Under the pieces are notes generated by a model, which was not told the origin of the DNA, searched no databases, and saw only the letters and a program-made list of their open reading frames with translations. Both the position numbers and the translations under genes were made by a program. From assembly GCF_947490415.1 (NCBI RefSeq), contig NZ_CANLGX010000003.1:455821-519820 (forward strand): a DNA stretch of 64,000 bases, read 5' to 3'. How positions within the stretch are numbered: the stretch's first letter is position 1; every line of letters starts with the position of its first letter. Below are positions 24,010 to 34,481 of this stretch, one piece after another. Origin of the DNA: an uncultured Eudoraea sp. GTDB lineage: Bacteria > Bacteroidota > Bacteroidia > Flavobacteriales > Flavobacteriaceae.

Positions 24010-24936
24010 CTACGCCAATTGTGATTCCCTAAGTTTTTGTTGCTGTTGTTTCACAGTCAATGTACTGCCGTCATGGCTCCATCCTGGTGGTCCAAATATA
24101 TACATCAAGGCATGGGAAAGTTTTTTCGACTTTTTCACATCCTTCCAGATATCCTTATATTCATGAGTAAGGATCACCAGAGGGTTGTAAGAGTTTGGGG
24201 AATGAATAACGCCGTATTTGATCTTTGTATCATTATCCAGTTCTTTCCAGGTACCGAAGACTTTGTCAAAAATATTAAGGATCCCTCCATGATTTTTATC
24301 CAGATATTCTACATTTTGAGAATGATGAACCTGATGCATCGTGTGTGTATTAAATATCTTTTCGAGAAATCCCATTTTTGGAATATAGACGGAATGCAAC
24401 TGAAATTGCCACATAATCTCTATTCCTATACATACGATAACCATTTCCGGGGGAAAACCAATTGCAGGCATCCACATATAGAAAAAGGGTTTGTGAAAAA
24501 TTGTGAACCATCCATTACGAACCGCAGTACCTAAGTTAAAATTATCAGAAGAATGATGGACGATATGACCTGCCCAAAATAATCTTATTTCATGGTTTGC
24601 TCTATGAAAACAATAGTAAGTAAAATCATCAGCCAACATACAAAGTAACCATACATACCATGCGTAACCAAAGGATTCGTACCCCAATAGGTTTGTACGC
24701 ACTCCATTAGTAACAGGGTTAAAAAATTCATAGGATACCTCAAAAAGCGCTATGGCAAAGATGATTTTAAACAACGGTCCTATAATTGCAGCTCCAACAC
24801 CCATGGCGCCGCTAGCGAACAAATCTTTCCAATTATATAATTGTTCGTTTCCATGTGTTTTGCTGTAAATAAGTTCAAAAATAATTAGGGCGATAAAACA
24901 GGGGACGCCATAAATCAGGGGGTTTGTAAAATCCAT
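24010..24936 (-). CDS. Sterol desaturase / fatty acid hydroxylase family protein
   Basis: A 308-residue membrane di-iron enzyme. The eight-histidine pattern of the family is present: HRANHEIRLFWAGHIVHHSS (H-x3-H and H-x2-HH) and HTMHQVHHSQNVEYLDKNHG (H-x2-HH). Hydrophobic helices lie at about 8-22, 45-68 and 92-112. Members hydroxylate or desaturate lipids, carotenoids or alkylglycerols. In flavobacteria the product is unassigned; a lipid-modifying role in the inner membrane is the best inference. It is convergent with terC and single. Confidence 0.88.
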   Translation of the reverse strand: MDFTNPLIYGVPCFIALIIFELIYSKTHGNEQLYNWKDLFASGAMGVGAAIIGPLFKIIFAIALFEVSYEFFNPVTNGVRTNLLGYESFGYAWYVWLLCMLADDFTYYCFHRANHEIRLFWAGHIVHHSSDNFNLGTAVRNGWFTIFHKPFFYMWMPAIGFPPEMVIVCIGIEIMWQFQLHSVYIPKMGFLEKIFNTHTMHQVHHSQNVEYLDKNHGGILNIFDKVFGTWKELDNDTKIKYGVIHSPNSYNPLVILTHEYKDIWKDVKKSKKLSHALMYIFGPPGWSHDGSTLTVKQQQQKLRESQLA

Positions 24937-25057
24937 AAATTTGTTGCAGTTTTCTCTTTGTTGTTGCAGGAATTGGCAATTATAGCCAAAACAAATACAA
25001 TTAGCAAGTTAAAATTAGTGTCATTCTCATTATTGCGTATGAATATTCTATAATTTG

Positions 25058-27733
25058 CTAAAAAAGCTTTGTTTGCCCATCATCATCTTTTTTACCAGGA
25101 TTATCTTTGCTATTGGCCTGATTATTTTCTTTCTTAGATTTTGAAGGTGAATCTTTCTTCTCCGGAATTATATTTTCTTCATCCACCACCTCAATATCCA
25201 AGGTGTCATGAACCTCCGGCACTTCATACGGCAAGGGATCCAATGCGTTAATCTCAAGGACTTTATCTTTGGTTAATTGATTTCCCATTGCAGAACTGCC
25301 TTTTACGCTAATAAACTCCTCTATATTGATTGTAAGGTTGTCTTTGCGTTCCATCCCTCTTTTTTTAGAATACACTAATTCCGCCATGGGCCGATAATCT
25401 GTAAATACTTTTTCGAGGTAGGATTTTGGATGGTCCGTAATTATCTTTTCCTCTTTATCGCAGTTTTCCACCAAAAATCGTTTTATGTAAAACAGTTCTT
25501 TTTCTCCCTCCCAGTATATTACAGATATAGGTTTATTAGGCACCCATTTTTCCAAGACAATAATATCATCATCAAAACGCATTGTCAGTTCCGGAATAAC
25601 TGTTTTCAATAATCCTTTTTGGTTAACAATAAGAAGTCTGTCTTCATTGGTAAAATCTCCCAGAAGTTCACCCCTGTTATCAACATTCAGCCGCTGAACT
25701 GTATCGTCAAACCAAAGTTTGCGAGGTTTAAGTGTGGAAAGTCCTTTTTCCTTTAGTTCTACTTTTTTTACAGAATATTTAGTTACGATGTTCCCTTTTG
25801 AAGCACGACCCTTTATCATAACATCTGCAAAATCCAAATCCCACTTTAATTTCTTTATATTGCCTGCCTGCCTAAGAAAAATCGTAACTACTTCTGCTTC
25901 CCCATTTGGATTCGCCGAAAAATAAATAATCTCTGAATTGCTTTTACCTGCTGTAAGATCATAATGTTTATCTCGCGTAACTCCAGTAACAAAAAAGCGC
26001 TTTACATAGCTCGATCCTCCTCTGCCATCCTTATAAATCATATTGTAGGTTGTCCGCTTGTCTTTCTTCTTAAATACGGCTACGTGAATTATGTTTTTGC
26101 CTATAAATGTTTTTGAATCTACCTTGGTTATCATCATATGACCATTTTTGGTGAATACGATGATATCATCTATATCACTGCAGTCTGTAACATACTCGTC
26201 GCGTTTTAAAGAAGTTCCAATAAAACCCTCCTCCCTGTTTACATATAGTTTGGTGTTTCTAATGACTACTTTGGTTGCCTCAATATCATCAAAAATTCTA
26301 ATTTCAGATTTACGCTCCCTGCCTTTACCATATTTACTTTTTAATTCCTTAAAATATGCTATTGCAAAATCTACCAAATTAGCAAGGTGGTCTTTAGTTT
26401 GGGCAATTTTATCTTCCAGACTATCAATGTATTGTTGTGCTTTATCCAAATCAAATTTGGATATTCTTTTTATCCTAATCTCCGTAAGCCGCACAATATC
26501 TTCTTCCGTCACCTCCCTTTTGAGGTGTTTAATATGTGGCTTTAGTCCTTTATCTATAGCACTTATGACTCCTTCCCATGTTTCTTCTTCTTCTATATCC
26601 CTATAGATTCGGTTTTCTATAAATATCCGCTCTAGAGATGCAAAATGCCACTGTTCCTGGAGTTCTGATAACTGTATCTCCAATTCTGCTTTAAGCATAG
26701 CTACAGTATTGTCTGTAGAACGTTCAAGCATTTCTGTAACGCCTATAAATAAAGGTTTGTTATCTTCAATAATACAGCCCAAAGGAGAAATTGAAGATTC
26801 GCAGGAAGTAAACGCGTATAGGGCATCAATGGTCTTATCAGGCGAAATACCCCCCGGCAGATGTATAAGTATCTCAACCTGGGCTGCTGTATTATCTTCA
26901 ATCTTCTTTATTTTAATCTTCCCTTTATCATTTGCTTTCAGGATTGAATCTATTAATGAAGAAGTATTTGTGCCATAGGGTATTTCATTAATAACCAGTG
27001 TATTTTTATCAAGTTGTGAAATTTTAGCCCTTACCCTTACTTTGCCGCCCCTTAATCCATCATTGTAGTTGGTAACATCAATAATACCTGCGGTAGGGAA
27101 ATCTGGAAACAATTTAAAACGCTGCCCTTTCAAATGTTTAATAGATCCATCAATAATCTCATTAAAATTATGAGGGAGAATCTTAGTAGACAAACCAACT
27201 GCAATGCCTTCTGCTCCTTGAGCCAGTAATAAGGGAAATTTAACCGGAAGATTTACAGGTTCTTTCTTTCTTCCATCATAAGATGACTGCCACTCGGTGA
27301 TTTTTGGACTAAATACTACCTCTAATGCAAATTTGGAAAGTCTGGCTTCAATATATCGGGATGCCGCAGCTCCATCGCCCGTTAAAATATTACCCCAATT
27401 CCCTTGAGTATCAATAAGTAGTTCTTTCTGGCCAATCTGAACCATGGCATCAGCTATACTTGCATCGCCATGAGGGTGATACTGCATTGTATGTCCAACT
27501 ACATTGGCAACCTTATTATACCTACCATCATCCAACTCCTTAAGCGCATGCATAATTCTGCGTTGCACGGGCTTAAAACCATCTTCAATAGCTGGCACCG
27601 CCCTTTCTAAAATTACATAAGAAGCATAATCTAAAAACCAATCCTTGTACATGCCTGTAACCCGGGTAAGTGCCTCCTGGCCATTACCCTGGTCTTCTTC
27701 ATGTACCTCATTTACTTCTTCATTCTCCTCCAT
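25058..27733 (-). CDS. parC: DNA topoisomerase IV subunit A
   Basis: An 891-residue type IIA topoisomerase A subunit, the DNA-cleaving half that decatenates daughter chromosomes. The breakage domain shows EDGFKPVQRRIMHAL, GHTMQYHPHGDASIADAM and the catalytic tyrosine 127 in GAAASRYIEA. The carboxyl half (about 500-750) has weak beta-pinwheel blades. The last 60 residues are a charged, Lys/Asp/Ser-rich tail (SKSKKENNQANSKDNPGKK). The GyrA box is not visible, which favours ParC over GyrA. The gene follows parE by 31 bases in the same operon. Confidence 0.93.
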   Translation of the reverse strand: MEENEEVNEVHEEDQGNGQEALTRVTGMYKDWFLDYASYVILERAVPAIEDGFKPVQRRIMHALKELDDGRYNKVANVVGHTMQYHPHGDASIADAMVQIGQKELLIDTQGNWGNILTGDGAAASRYIEARLSKFALEVVFSPKITEWQSSYDGRKKEPVNLPVKFPLLLAQGAEGIAVGLSTKILPHNFNEIIDGSIKHLKGQRFKLFPDFPTAGIIDVTNYNDGLRGGKVRVRAKISQLDKNTLVINEIPYGTNTSSLIDSILKANDKGKIKIKKIEDNTAAQVEILIHLPGGISPDKTIDALYAFTSCESSISPLGCIIEDNKPLFIGVTEMLERSTDNTVAMLKAELEIQLSELQEQWHFASLERIFIENRIYRDIEEEETWEGVISAIDKGLKPHIKHLKREVTEEDIVRLTEIRIKRISKFDLDKAQQYIDSLEDKIAQTKDHLANLVDFAIAYFKELKSKYGKGRERKSEIRIFDDIEATKVVIRNTKLYVNREEGFIGTSLKRDEYVTDCSDIDDIIVFTKNGHMMITKVDSKTFIGKNIIHVAVFKKKDKRTTYNMIYKDGRGGSSYVKRFFVTGVTRDKHYDLTAGKSNSEIIYFSANPNGEAEVVTIFLRQAGNIKKLKWDLDFADVMIKGRASKGNIVTKYSVKKVELKEKGLSTLKPRKLWFDDTVQRLNVDNRGELLGDFTNEDRLLIVNQKGLLKTVIPELTMRFDDDIIVLEKWVPNKPISVIYWEGEKELFYIKRFLVENCDKEEKIITDHPKSYLEKVFTDYRPMAELVYSKKRGMERKDNLTINIEEFISVKGSSAMGNQLTKDKVLEINALDPLPYEVPEVHDTLDIEVVDEENIIPEKKDSPSKSKKENNQANSKDNPGKKDDDGQTKLF

Positions 27734-27764
27734 AAAGAAAGATTCGTATTATTCTATTTTATAA

Positions 27765-29618
27765 TTAATTATCTTCTATTAGGTCAACTTCAACTTTAAG
27801 GTTCTCAATTATAAATTCCTGACGGTCCGGAGTATTTTTTCCCATATAAAACTTTAAAAGTTCTTCAATAGACAATGCTTTATCGAGCATAACCGGCTCT
27901 AACCGTATGTCATCTCCAATAAAGTGTTTAAACTCATCCGGCGAAATTTCACCCAGTCCTTTAAAACGAGTTATTTCCGGTTTACCTGATAATTTGGTAA
28001 TCGCCTCCCTCTTTTCGTCCTGACTGTAGCAATAATAGGTTTCTTTTTTATTTCTTACCCTAAATAACGGTGTCTGTAAAATATATAAATGATTCTCTTT
28101 TATTAATTCAGGAAAAAATTGAAGAAAAAATGTAATCAGTAATAATCGAATATGCATTCCGTCAACATCGGCATCAGTAGCAATTACAATATTATTATAA
28201 CGTAAATCCTCCATGGATTCTTCTATATTCAGAGCAGCCTGAAGCAGATTGAATTCTTCATTTTCATACACTATTTTTTTTGACATCCCATAGGAGTTCA
28301 ATGGCTTACCCCGAAGACTAAAAACTGCCTGCGTATTTACATCTCTCGATTTAGTTATGGAACCGGAAGCTGAATCACCCTCAGTAATAAACAAGGTCGA
28401 TTCCAGTCGTCTTTCGCTTTTCATATCTCCCAGATGCAACCTGCAATCTCGTAATTTCTTGTTATGCAAACTTGCTTTTTTCGCTCTTTCCCGTGCCAGT
28501 TTTCGTATTCCCGAAAGTTCCTTTCGTTCGTTCTCAGCCTGAACAATTTTACGTTGAATTTTCTCAGCGGTTTCCGGGTTTTTATGCAAGTAATTATCAA
28601 GCTGCTTCCCTATAAAATCGTTGATGTATGTTCTTACCGTTGGGAATTCTCCTCCCATATCTGTTGAGCCAAGTTTGGTTTTCGTCTGACTTTCAAAAAC
28701 AGGCTCCATCACTTTGATAGAAATCGCCGAAATTATTGATTTTCGGATATCGGAAGCATCATAATTCTTACCGTAGTAGTCTCTTATTGTTTTCACAATA
28801 GCCTCTCTGAAAGCAGATTGATGGGTACCCCCCTGAGTGGTATGCTGTCCGTTAACAAAAGAGTGGTATTCCTCGCTATACTGTGTTTTACTATGCGTAA
28901 TAGCTACTTCAATGTCTTGTCCTTTGAGGTGAATTATCGGGTACAATAAATCTTCTTTAGTATTGTTATCTTCCAGTAAATCCTTAAGTCCATTTTCGGA
29001 AAAGAATTTTTCTCCATTAAAAACAATAGTAAGGCCAGGGTTAAGATATACGTAATTTCTGAGCATGCGTTCTACATACTCATTTCTATATTTATATTTT
29101 TTAAATATAACCTCATCAGGAATAAATGTAATCTTGGTTCCTCTTCTCCTGGAAGTTTCCTCCAAAAGTTCTTCGTTCACCAATTCTCCTGTTTCAAATT
29201 CAGCCGATTTGGATTTACCATCCCTATTCGACTCTACTTTAAAATATGCAGATAGTGCATTAACAGCCTTTGTTCCGACCCCGTTGAGTCCAACCGATTT
29301 TTTAAATGCACGGGTATCATACTTTCCTCCTGTATTCATTTTGGAGACCACATCAACCACCTTACCCAGTGGAATACCCCGGCCATAGTCCCTTACGGTT
29401 ACTTTTTCACCCTGAATAGAAATATCAATGGATTTTCCGGCACCCATGACAAATTCATCAATACAATTGTCTATTGTTTCTTTTAGTAGGATATAAATGC
29501 CGTCATCAGCAGAAGATCCGTCGCCAAGTTTTCCAATATACATTCCAGGTCGCAGACGAATATGCTCCTTCCAGTCAAGTGATCTTATGTTATCTTCGGT
29601 ATATTGTGATTCTGCCAT
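27765..29618 (-). CDS. parE: DNA topoisomerase IV subunit B
   Basis: A 617-residue ATPase subunit of topoisomerase IV. The GHKL ATP site is seen in [27 protein letters not shown] and [14 protein letters not shown]. The TOPRIM metal site is in [13 protein letters not shown] and the [12 protein letters not shown] stretch. It ends with the [12 protein letters not shown] block. The short carboxyl end is typical of ParE. It is cotranscribed with parC, and an upstream structured leader lies between it and ychF. Confidence 0.94.
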   Translation of the reverse strand: MAESQYTEDNIRSLDWKEHIRLRPGMYIGKLGDGSSADDGIYILLKETIDNCIDEFVMGAGKSIDISIQGEKVTVRDYGRGIPLGKVVDVVSKMNTGGKYDTRAFKKSVGLNGVGTKAVNALSAYFKVESNRDGKSKSAEFETGELVNEELLEETSRRRGTKITFIPDEVIFKKYKYRNEYVERMLRNYVYLNPGLTIVFNGEKFFSENGLKDLLEDNNTKEDLLYPIIHLKGQDIEVAITHSKTQYSEEYHSFVNGQHTTQGGTHQSAFREAIVKTIRDYYGKNYDASDIRKSIISAISIKVMEPVFESQTKTKLGSTDMGGEFPTVRTYINDFIGKQLDNYLHKNPETAEKIQRKIVQAENERKELSGIRKLARERAKKASLHNKKLRDCRLHLGDMKSERRLESTLFITEGDSASGSITKSRDVNTQAVFSLRGKPLNSYGMSKKIVYENEEFNLLQAALNIEESMEDLRYNNIVIATDADVDGMHIRLLLITFFLQFFPELIKENHLYILQTPLFRVRNKKETYYCYSQDEKREAITKLSGKPEITRFKGLGEISPDEFKHFIGDDIRLEPVMLDKALSIEELLKFYMGKNTPDRQEFIIENLKVEVDLIEDN

Positions 29619-29708
29619 GATATTTGGGGATTACCCTGCTAATATAAAATTTCGGGGCAGAAATCAAAATGTGCAGTATAGAAAGTAATTAACAATAAAA
29701 CGCCATGT

Positions 29709-29765
29709 ATTGTTGATAGCGGGATTATATCACTATTAAAAACAACAATTCCAGCGATATCGCTG
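29709..29765. repeat. Inverted repeats between ychF and parE
   Basis: ATTGTTG (29709-29715) pairs with CAACAAT (29743-29749) around a 27-base loop with a further ATAG/CTAT pair. Next to it CAGCGATATCGCTG (29752-29765) is a perfect 14-base palindrome placed directly after the ychF stop codon. On the minus strand this would fold in the ychF-parE spacer, so it may be a weak terminator, a leader structure or a protein site. Confidence 0.4.
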
Positions 29766-29766
29766 C

Positions 29767-30861
29767 TTAAACATTAAACCTAAAATGCATAATATCACCA
29801 TCCTTTACTACATAATCTTTTCCTTCCACACGCATTTTCCCGGCTTCCTTGACTTTTGTTTCGCTTCCATAGCTAATGTAGTCGCTATATGAAATAACCT
29901 CAGCCCGGATAAATCCTTTTTCAAAATCTGTATGGATAACCCCTGCTGCCTGAGGCGCCGTGGAGCCTACTTTTATGGTCCAGGCCCTGACTTCTTTAAC
30001 TCCTGCTGTAAAATAGGTTTGAAGGTGTAAAAGAGAATAAGCTGCTCTGATCATTTTAGCCGAGCCTGCCTCTGTCAACCCTAAATCTTCTAAAAACATT
30101 TGTCGTTCTTCGTAAGTATCTAATTCGGTAATGTCCGCTTCTGTCCCTACAGCCAAAACAATTACCTCTGCCTGCTCATCTGCTACGGCAGCTTTCACCT
30201 TTTCTACATAAGCATTTCCAGATACTGCTGATGCTTCATCTACATTGCAGATATAGAGAACCGGTTTGTCTGTAATAAACTGCAGAGGTTTAATAAAATC
30301 ATTTCGGTCATCATCTTCAAAAGCTAAAGCACGCACAGATTTACCTGTTTCTAATCCTTCTTTTACGGCTTGAAGGACCGCAGCTTCTTTTTGAGCCTCT
30401 TTATTACCTGTTCTGGCAGCTCTATTTACCTTGTCTAACTTCTTTTCAACCGTTTCCAGGTCTTTTAGCTGCAATTCCATATCTATGGTCTCTTTATCCC
30501 TAATAGGATCGATAGACCCATCCACATGAACTACATTGTCATTATCAAAACAACGTAAAACATGTAAAATAGCATCGGTTTCCCGTATGTTACCTAAAAA
30601 TTGATTCCCTAAACCTTCTCCTTTGCTTGCTCCTTTAACCAGTCCGGCAATATCTACTATTTCTACCGTTGCAGGAATAACCCTCTCAGGGTTAACCAAT
30701 TCTGCCAATTTTTCCAGCCTTGGATCCGGCACATTCACAACCCCAATATTTGGCTCAATCGTGCAAAAGGGAAAATTGGCGCTTTGCGCCTTTGCATTGG
30801 ACAAACAATTAAAAAGAGTTGATTTACCAACATTAGGTAATCCTACAATACCTGCTTTCAT
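29767..30861 (-). CDS. ychF: Redox-regulated ATPase YchF
   Basis: A 364-residue Obg-family P-loop NTPase that prefers ATP. The G1 motif GLPNVGKSTLFN is at residues 6-17, with NFPFCTIEPNIGVV (G2), DIAGLVKGASKGEGLGNQFL (G3 region), a helical hairpin insert (about 125-165) and a TGS domain at the end (about 280-362). YchF binds ribosomes and is linked to oxidative stress in other bacteria. The minus-strand promoter at 30919-30926 lies upstream. Confidence 0.95.
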   Translation of the reverse strand: MKAGIVGLPNVGKSTLFNCLSNAKAQSANFPFCTIEPNIGVVNVPDPRLEKLAELVNPERVIPATVEIVDIAGLVKGASKGEGLGNQFLGNIRETDAILHVLRCFDNDNVVHVDGSIDPIRDKETIDMELQLKDLETVEKKLDKVNRAARTGNKEAQKEAAVLQAVKEGLETGKSVRALAFEDDDRNDFIKPLQFITDKPVLYICNVDEASAVSGNAYVEKVKAAVADEQAEVIVLAVGTEADITELDTYEERQMFLEDLGLTEAGSAKMIRAAYSLLHLQTYFTAGVKEVRAWTIKVGSTAPQAAGVIHTDFEKGFIRAEVISYSDYISYGSETKVKEAGKMRVEGKDYVVKDGDIMHFRFNV

Positions 30862-30918
30862 CTATTCTATCTTAGAAATATCCTGACAATCTACTATCTG
30901 CTTGCCATAATTTGGGTG

Positions 30919-30926
30919 CAAATATA
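30919..30926 (-). promoter_or_regulatory. -7 element of ychF
   Basis: On the minus strand this reads TATATTTG, an exact TAnnTTTG, 58 bases before the ychF start. On the plus strand TATATTTA (30939-30946) could serve the divergent agmatinase-like gene. Confidence 0.45.
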
Positions 30927-30965
30927 GTTTTTACCAGTATATTTAGAGTTATTTAAATAGCCATA

Positions 30966-31754
30966 ATGAAGAAAATTACCCTTCAGGGAATTCAATATGA
31001 CGAGAAGTCATCCTTTTTAAAAGGTCCTGCACTGGCACCACCTAAAATTAGAAGTTTTTATAAGAGTCCATCTGTGAATTACTTTGCAGAAAACGGTCTG
31101 GAAATACTCCCTGAAATTTTCGATGATAAAGGAGACTTTGAAATAAGCACTTATTTCGACATTGAAAAATTCACCTTTGAAAACATAAAAGACAAAAAGT
31201 ATTTGCTGACTTTGGGGGGCGATCATTCAATAACTTATCCCGTTATAAAAGCTTTCAGCAAGGTACATGGGGCAATAGATCTGATTCATATAGATGCTCA
31301 TGCCGACCTATATGACACATTTGAGGGAGACAAATACTCCCACGCTTGCCCATTTGCAAGAATCATGGAGGAAAAATTGGTCAACAGATTGATGCAAATT
31401 GGCATAAGGACACTTTCAAAGCATCAGCGTGAACAGGGAGAAAAATATGGAGTTGAAACCATTGAAATGGCGCAAATACATAAATCAACGTCTTTAGAAC
31501 TTAGAAATCCGGTTTATATCTCATTGGATATGGATGCTCTGGACCCTGCTTATGCCCCCGGTGTTTCGCATCACGAACCAGGTGGCTTGAGTACCCGGGA
31601 GGTATTAACTATTATTCAGGCAATAGATGTTCCTATACTGGGAGCCGATATTGTGGAATACAATCCAACCCGCGACATAAACAATATGACAGGTATGGTC
31701 TGCGCAAAATTATTTAAAGAAATAGCTTCGAAAATGATCGAAAACAACCCGTAG
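30966..31754 (+). CDS. Agmatinase / arginase-family ureohydrolase
   Basis: A 262-residue ureohydrolase with the binuclear Mn2+ site: LTLGGDHSITYP (first His), DLIHIDAHADLYD (DAHAD), YISLDMDALDPAYAPGVSHH (DxD). It also has GGLSTREVL and the closing ADIVEYNPTRDI. The GVSHHEPGG stretch and the short length are like agmatinase (agmatine to putrescine plus urea), but formimidoylglutamase, arginase and guanidine hydrolases share these motifs, so the substrate is not certain. It is on the plus strand alone, divergent from ychF and convergent with the ferredoxin gene. Confidence 0.88.
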   Translation: MKKITLQGIQYDEKSSFLKGPALAPPKIRSFYKSPSVNYFAENGLEILPEIFDDKGDFEISTYFDIEKFTFENIKDKKYLLTLGGDHSITYPVIKAFSKVHGAIDLIHIDAHADLYDTFEGDKYSHACPFARIMEEKLVNRLMQIGIRTLSKHQREQGEKYGVETIEMAQIHKSTSLELRNPVYISLDMDALDPAYAPGVSHHEPGGLSTREVLTIIQAIDVPILGADIVEYNPTRDINNMTGMVCAKLFKEIASKMIENNP

Positions 31755-31763
31755 AATATTAAT

Positions 31764-32129
<366 letters not shown>

Positions 32130-32156
32130 TTAATAAGCAATATACTTGCCCTGATT

Positions 32157-32222
32157 GTTGCTACAATGTCCCAGCATGCATATTTTTGCGCAAAGGTAAA
32201 TCCTTAAACACTATTGCACAAA
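32157..32222. promoter_or_regulatory. Overlapping face-to-face promoters (ferredoxin and acyl-CoA reductase)
   Basis: Minus strand, for the ferredoxin: TTTG box at 32219-32222, a 20-base spacer, and TACCTTTG at 32191-32198. Plus strand, for the acyl-CoA reductase: GTTG at 32157-32160, a 20-base spacer, and TATTTTTG at 32181-32188. The two -7 boxes are only two bases apart and face each other (TATTTTTGCGCAAAGGTA), so both cannot be occupied at once. Confidence 0.6.
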
Positions 32223-32226
32223 TATA

Positions 32227-33288
32227 ATGGCCACACTGGAGCAACGATTTAACGCTTTTATAAAACTTGGAGAGTTTTTTGGGAATTTCACCAAAACTTT
32301 ATCAGATAATTTAAGTTTAGCAGATGACAATAATGAATGGCATCAAAAATTTGAGAGTGCTATTACTTTAGCCGGCCATAAAAATGGTTGGTTCACAAAA
32401 CAACAGGTGATGTTCGCAATAAATGCCTGGGCGGAACAGCTTAACGAAAAAAACCTGAATAAATGGTTATCGCCTTATCCTCTCGAGAATAATACTCACA
32501 AAATTGTTGCTATAATAATGGCAGGGAATATTCCACTGGTAGGATTTCATGATTTCGTTGCTACCCTTATAAGTGGGAACCAGGTTTTAGCAAAATGCTC
32601 CTCTAATGATAATATACTCTTACCCTTTATTGCCAAGTATTTAATACATATTGAGCCGGAGCTGGCCTCTGAAATAGAGTTTAGCGAGGGAAGATTAACC
32701 AAATTTGATGTTGTTATAGCAACCGGAAGTAATAATACAGCCCGTTATTTTGCACATTACTTTGGAAATAAACCCAATATCATACGAAAAAACAGAAACT
32801 CCATTGCCATACTTACAGGAAAGGAAACTAAAGAACAACTTAGTGAGCTAGGCGAAGACATATTTCGATATTACGGATTAGGGTGCCGAAATGTTTCTAA
32901 ATTATTTGTTCCGAAGGAGTATAGTTTCGATGATTTTTTTAAGAGCATCAATATTTATCAAAGTTTAATTGACCAGAATAAGTACGCGAATAATTATGAT
33001 TATAATAAGGCCGTTTATTTGATGAGTGAATTCCAATTTCTGGATAATGGTTTTTTCTTATTAAAAGAAGATGTGGGATATGCCTCGCCTATAGGTACGG
33101 CATTTTACGAGAGATATACCACTACTGAAGAATTGAGAAAAAGACTTCTCAGGGATTCTGATCAGATCCAATGTATTGTTGGAGTTGATATAATTGAAAA
33201 TTCACTGCCGTTTGGTAAAACCCAAAAACCAGACTTATGGGATTATGCTGATGGAATAGACACTGTTGAATTCCTGTTAAAAACATAA
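32227..33288 (+). CDS. Acyl-CoA reductase (LuxC family)
   Basis: A 353-residue LuxC-type acyl-CoA reductase, a relative of aldehyde dehydrogenases that reduces acyl-CoA or acyl-enzyme to an aldehyde with NADPH. Seen: IMAGNIPLVGFHDFVATLIS (about residues 97-116), KFDVVIATGSNNTARYFAHY (dinucleotide fold) and the catalytic cysteine in YYGLGCRNVSKLFVP (about 215-229). The end has QCIVGVDIIENSLPFGKTQK. No bioluminescence genes are present. In flavobacteria it usually stands between a ferredoxin and serC, as here; its metabolic role there is unsettled. serC follows after 75 bases. Confidence 0.88.
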   Translation: MATLEQRFNAFIKLGEFFGNFTKTLSDNLSLADDNNEWHQKFESAITLAGHKNGWFTKQQVMFAINAWAEQLNEKNLNKWLSPYPLENNTHKIVAIIMAGNIPLVGFHDFVATLISGNQVLAKCSSNDNILLPFIAKYLIHIEPELASEIEFSEGRLTKFDVVIATGSNNTARYFAHYFGNKPNIIRKNRNSIAILTGKETKEQLSELGEDIFRYYGLGCRNVSKLFVPKEYSFDDFFKSINIYQSLIDQNKYANNYDYNKAVYLMSEFQFLDNGFFLLKEDVGYASPIGTAFYERYTTTEELRKRLLRDSDQIQCIVGVDIIENSLPFGKTQKPDLWDYADGIDTVEFLLKT

Positions 33289-33363
33289 TGGAAATAATCC
33301 ATATTACTGATTAGTTTTTCGGTATTATTTATGACCTTTAGATCCTCAAAAAATAAGTTAATG

Positions 33364-34428
33364 ATGAAAAAACATAATTTTAGTGCAGGACCATGCATAT
33401 TGCCAAAAGAAGTGATGCAAAAGGCATCAGAAGCAGTAGTTGAATTAGATGGCATTGGTCTTTCTCTTATTGAAATTTCACATCGCAGTAAAGAATTCGT
33501 TGCTGTAATGGAAAAAGCAAGGTCTTTAGCTCTTGAACTTTTGGGGCTTGAAGGAAAAGGATATAAGGCTTTATATCTCCAGGGAGGTGCAAGTCTGGAA
33601 TTTCTTATGGTCGCTTATAACTTTTTAGAAAACAAAGCTGGTTATATCAATACCGGCACCTGGAGTACTAAAGCAATCAAAGAGGCAAAGCTATTTGGTG
33701 ATGTTATTGAAGTTGCTTCTTCCAAAGACAAGAATTTCAACTATATCCCCAGAGGTTATGTGGTTCCTAATGACCTGGATTACCTTCACCTAACTTCTAA
33801 TAATACCATTTTCGGGACTCAGATAAAGGAATTTCCTAACACTAAAGTTCCATTAATTTGCGACATGAGTTCCGATATTTTCTCAAGACAAATGGATTTT
33901 TCCAAATTTGATCTTATCTATGCCGGAGCGCAAAAAAATATGGGGCCGGCAGGTACAACTCTGGTCATTATTAAGGATGATATACTGGGACAAGTATCCA
34001 GGCAAATTCCTTCCATGCTGGATTATCAGGTTCATTTAAGTAAGGATAGTATGTATAATACTCCGTCAGTTTTTGCAGTATATGTATCGATGCTTACTCT
34101 TCAATGGTTGAAAGATTTGGGCGGAATAGCCGCAATTGAAGAAATCAATGATAAAAAGGCCAGCCTCATTTACTCTGAGATTGACCTTAATCCTCTTTTT
34201 AATGGATTTGCAAAAAAAGAAGATCGCTCAAATATGAATGCCACATTTACATTAACTGATGAATTACTTAAAGATACCTTTGACGAAATGTGGAAAGAAG
34301 CAGGAATAAATGGATTGAACGGTCATAGATCCGTAGGAGGCTATCGTGCGTCCATGTACAATGCACTTCCATTGGAAAGTGTAGGTGTTTTAGTTGATAT
34401 AATGAGTGATCTGGAAAGAAGAGGTTAA
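33364..34428 (+). CDS. serC: Phosphoserine aminotransferase
   Basis: A 354-residue PLP enzyme that makes 3-phosphoserine from 3-phosphohydroxypyruvate in serine synthesis (and the related pyridoxine step). Seen: KHNFSAGPCILPKEVM at the start, YLQGGASLEFLMVAYNFL, CDMSSDIFSRQMDFSKFDLI, the PLP lysine in YAGAQKNMGPAGTTLVI, and VGGYRASMYNALPLESVGVL at the end. I chose the ATG at 33364 because MKKHNFSAGPC matches the family start; the frame extends to 33331. serA follows on the same strand after 53 bases. Confidence 0.95.
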   Translation: MKKHNFSAGPCILPKEVMQKASEAVVELDGIGLSLIEISHRSKEFVAVMEKARSLALELLGLEGKGYKALYLQGGASLEFLMVAYNFLENKAGYINTGTWSTKAIKEAKLFGDVIEVASSKDKNFNYIPRGYVVPNDLDYLHLTSNNTIFGTQIKEFPNTKVPLICDMSSDIFSRQMDFSKFDLIYAGAQKNMGPAGTTLVIIKDDILGQVSRQIPSMLDYQVHLSKDSMYNTPSVFAVYVSMLTLQWLKDLGGIAAIEEINDKKASLIYSEIDLNPLFNGFAKKEDRSNMNATFTLTDELLKDTFDEMWKEAGINGLNGHRSVGGYRASMYNALPLESVGVLVDIMSDLERRG

Positions 34429-34481
34429 TTACTTGATCAAAGAAGCAAATAAATTTAAAGTTAAACTTAGAACATCAAAGG

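Noticed and set aside
25430-29388. Several plus-strand ORFs opposite parC and parE
   Set aside because: Antisense shadows of two strongly recognised genes; none has a start region, motif or promoter.
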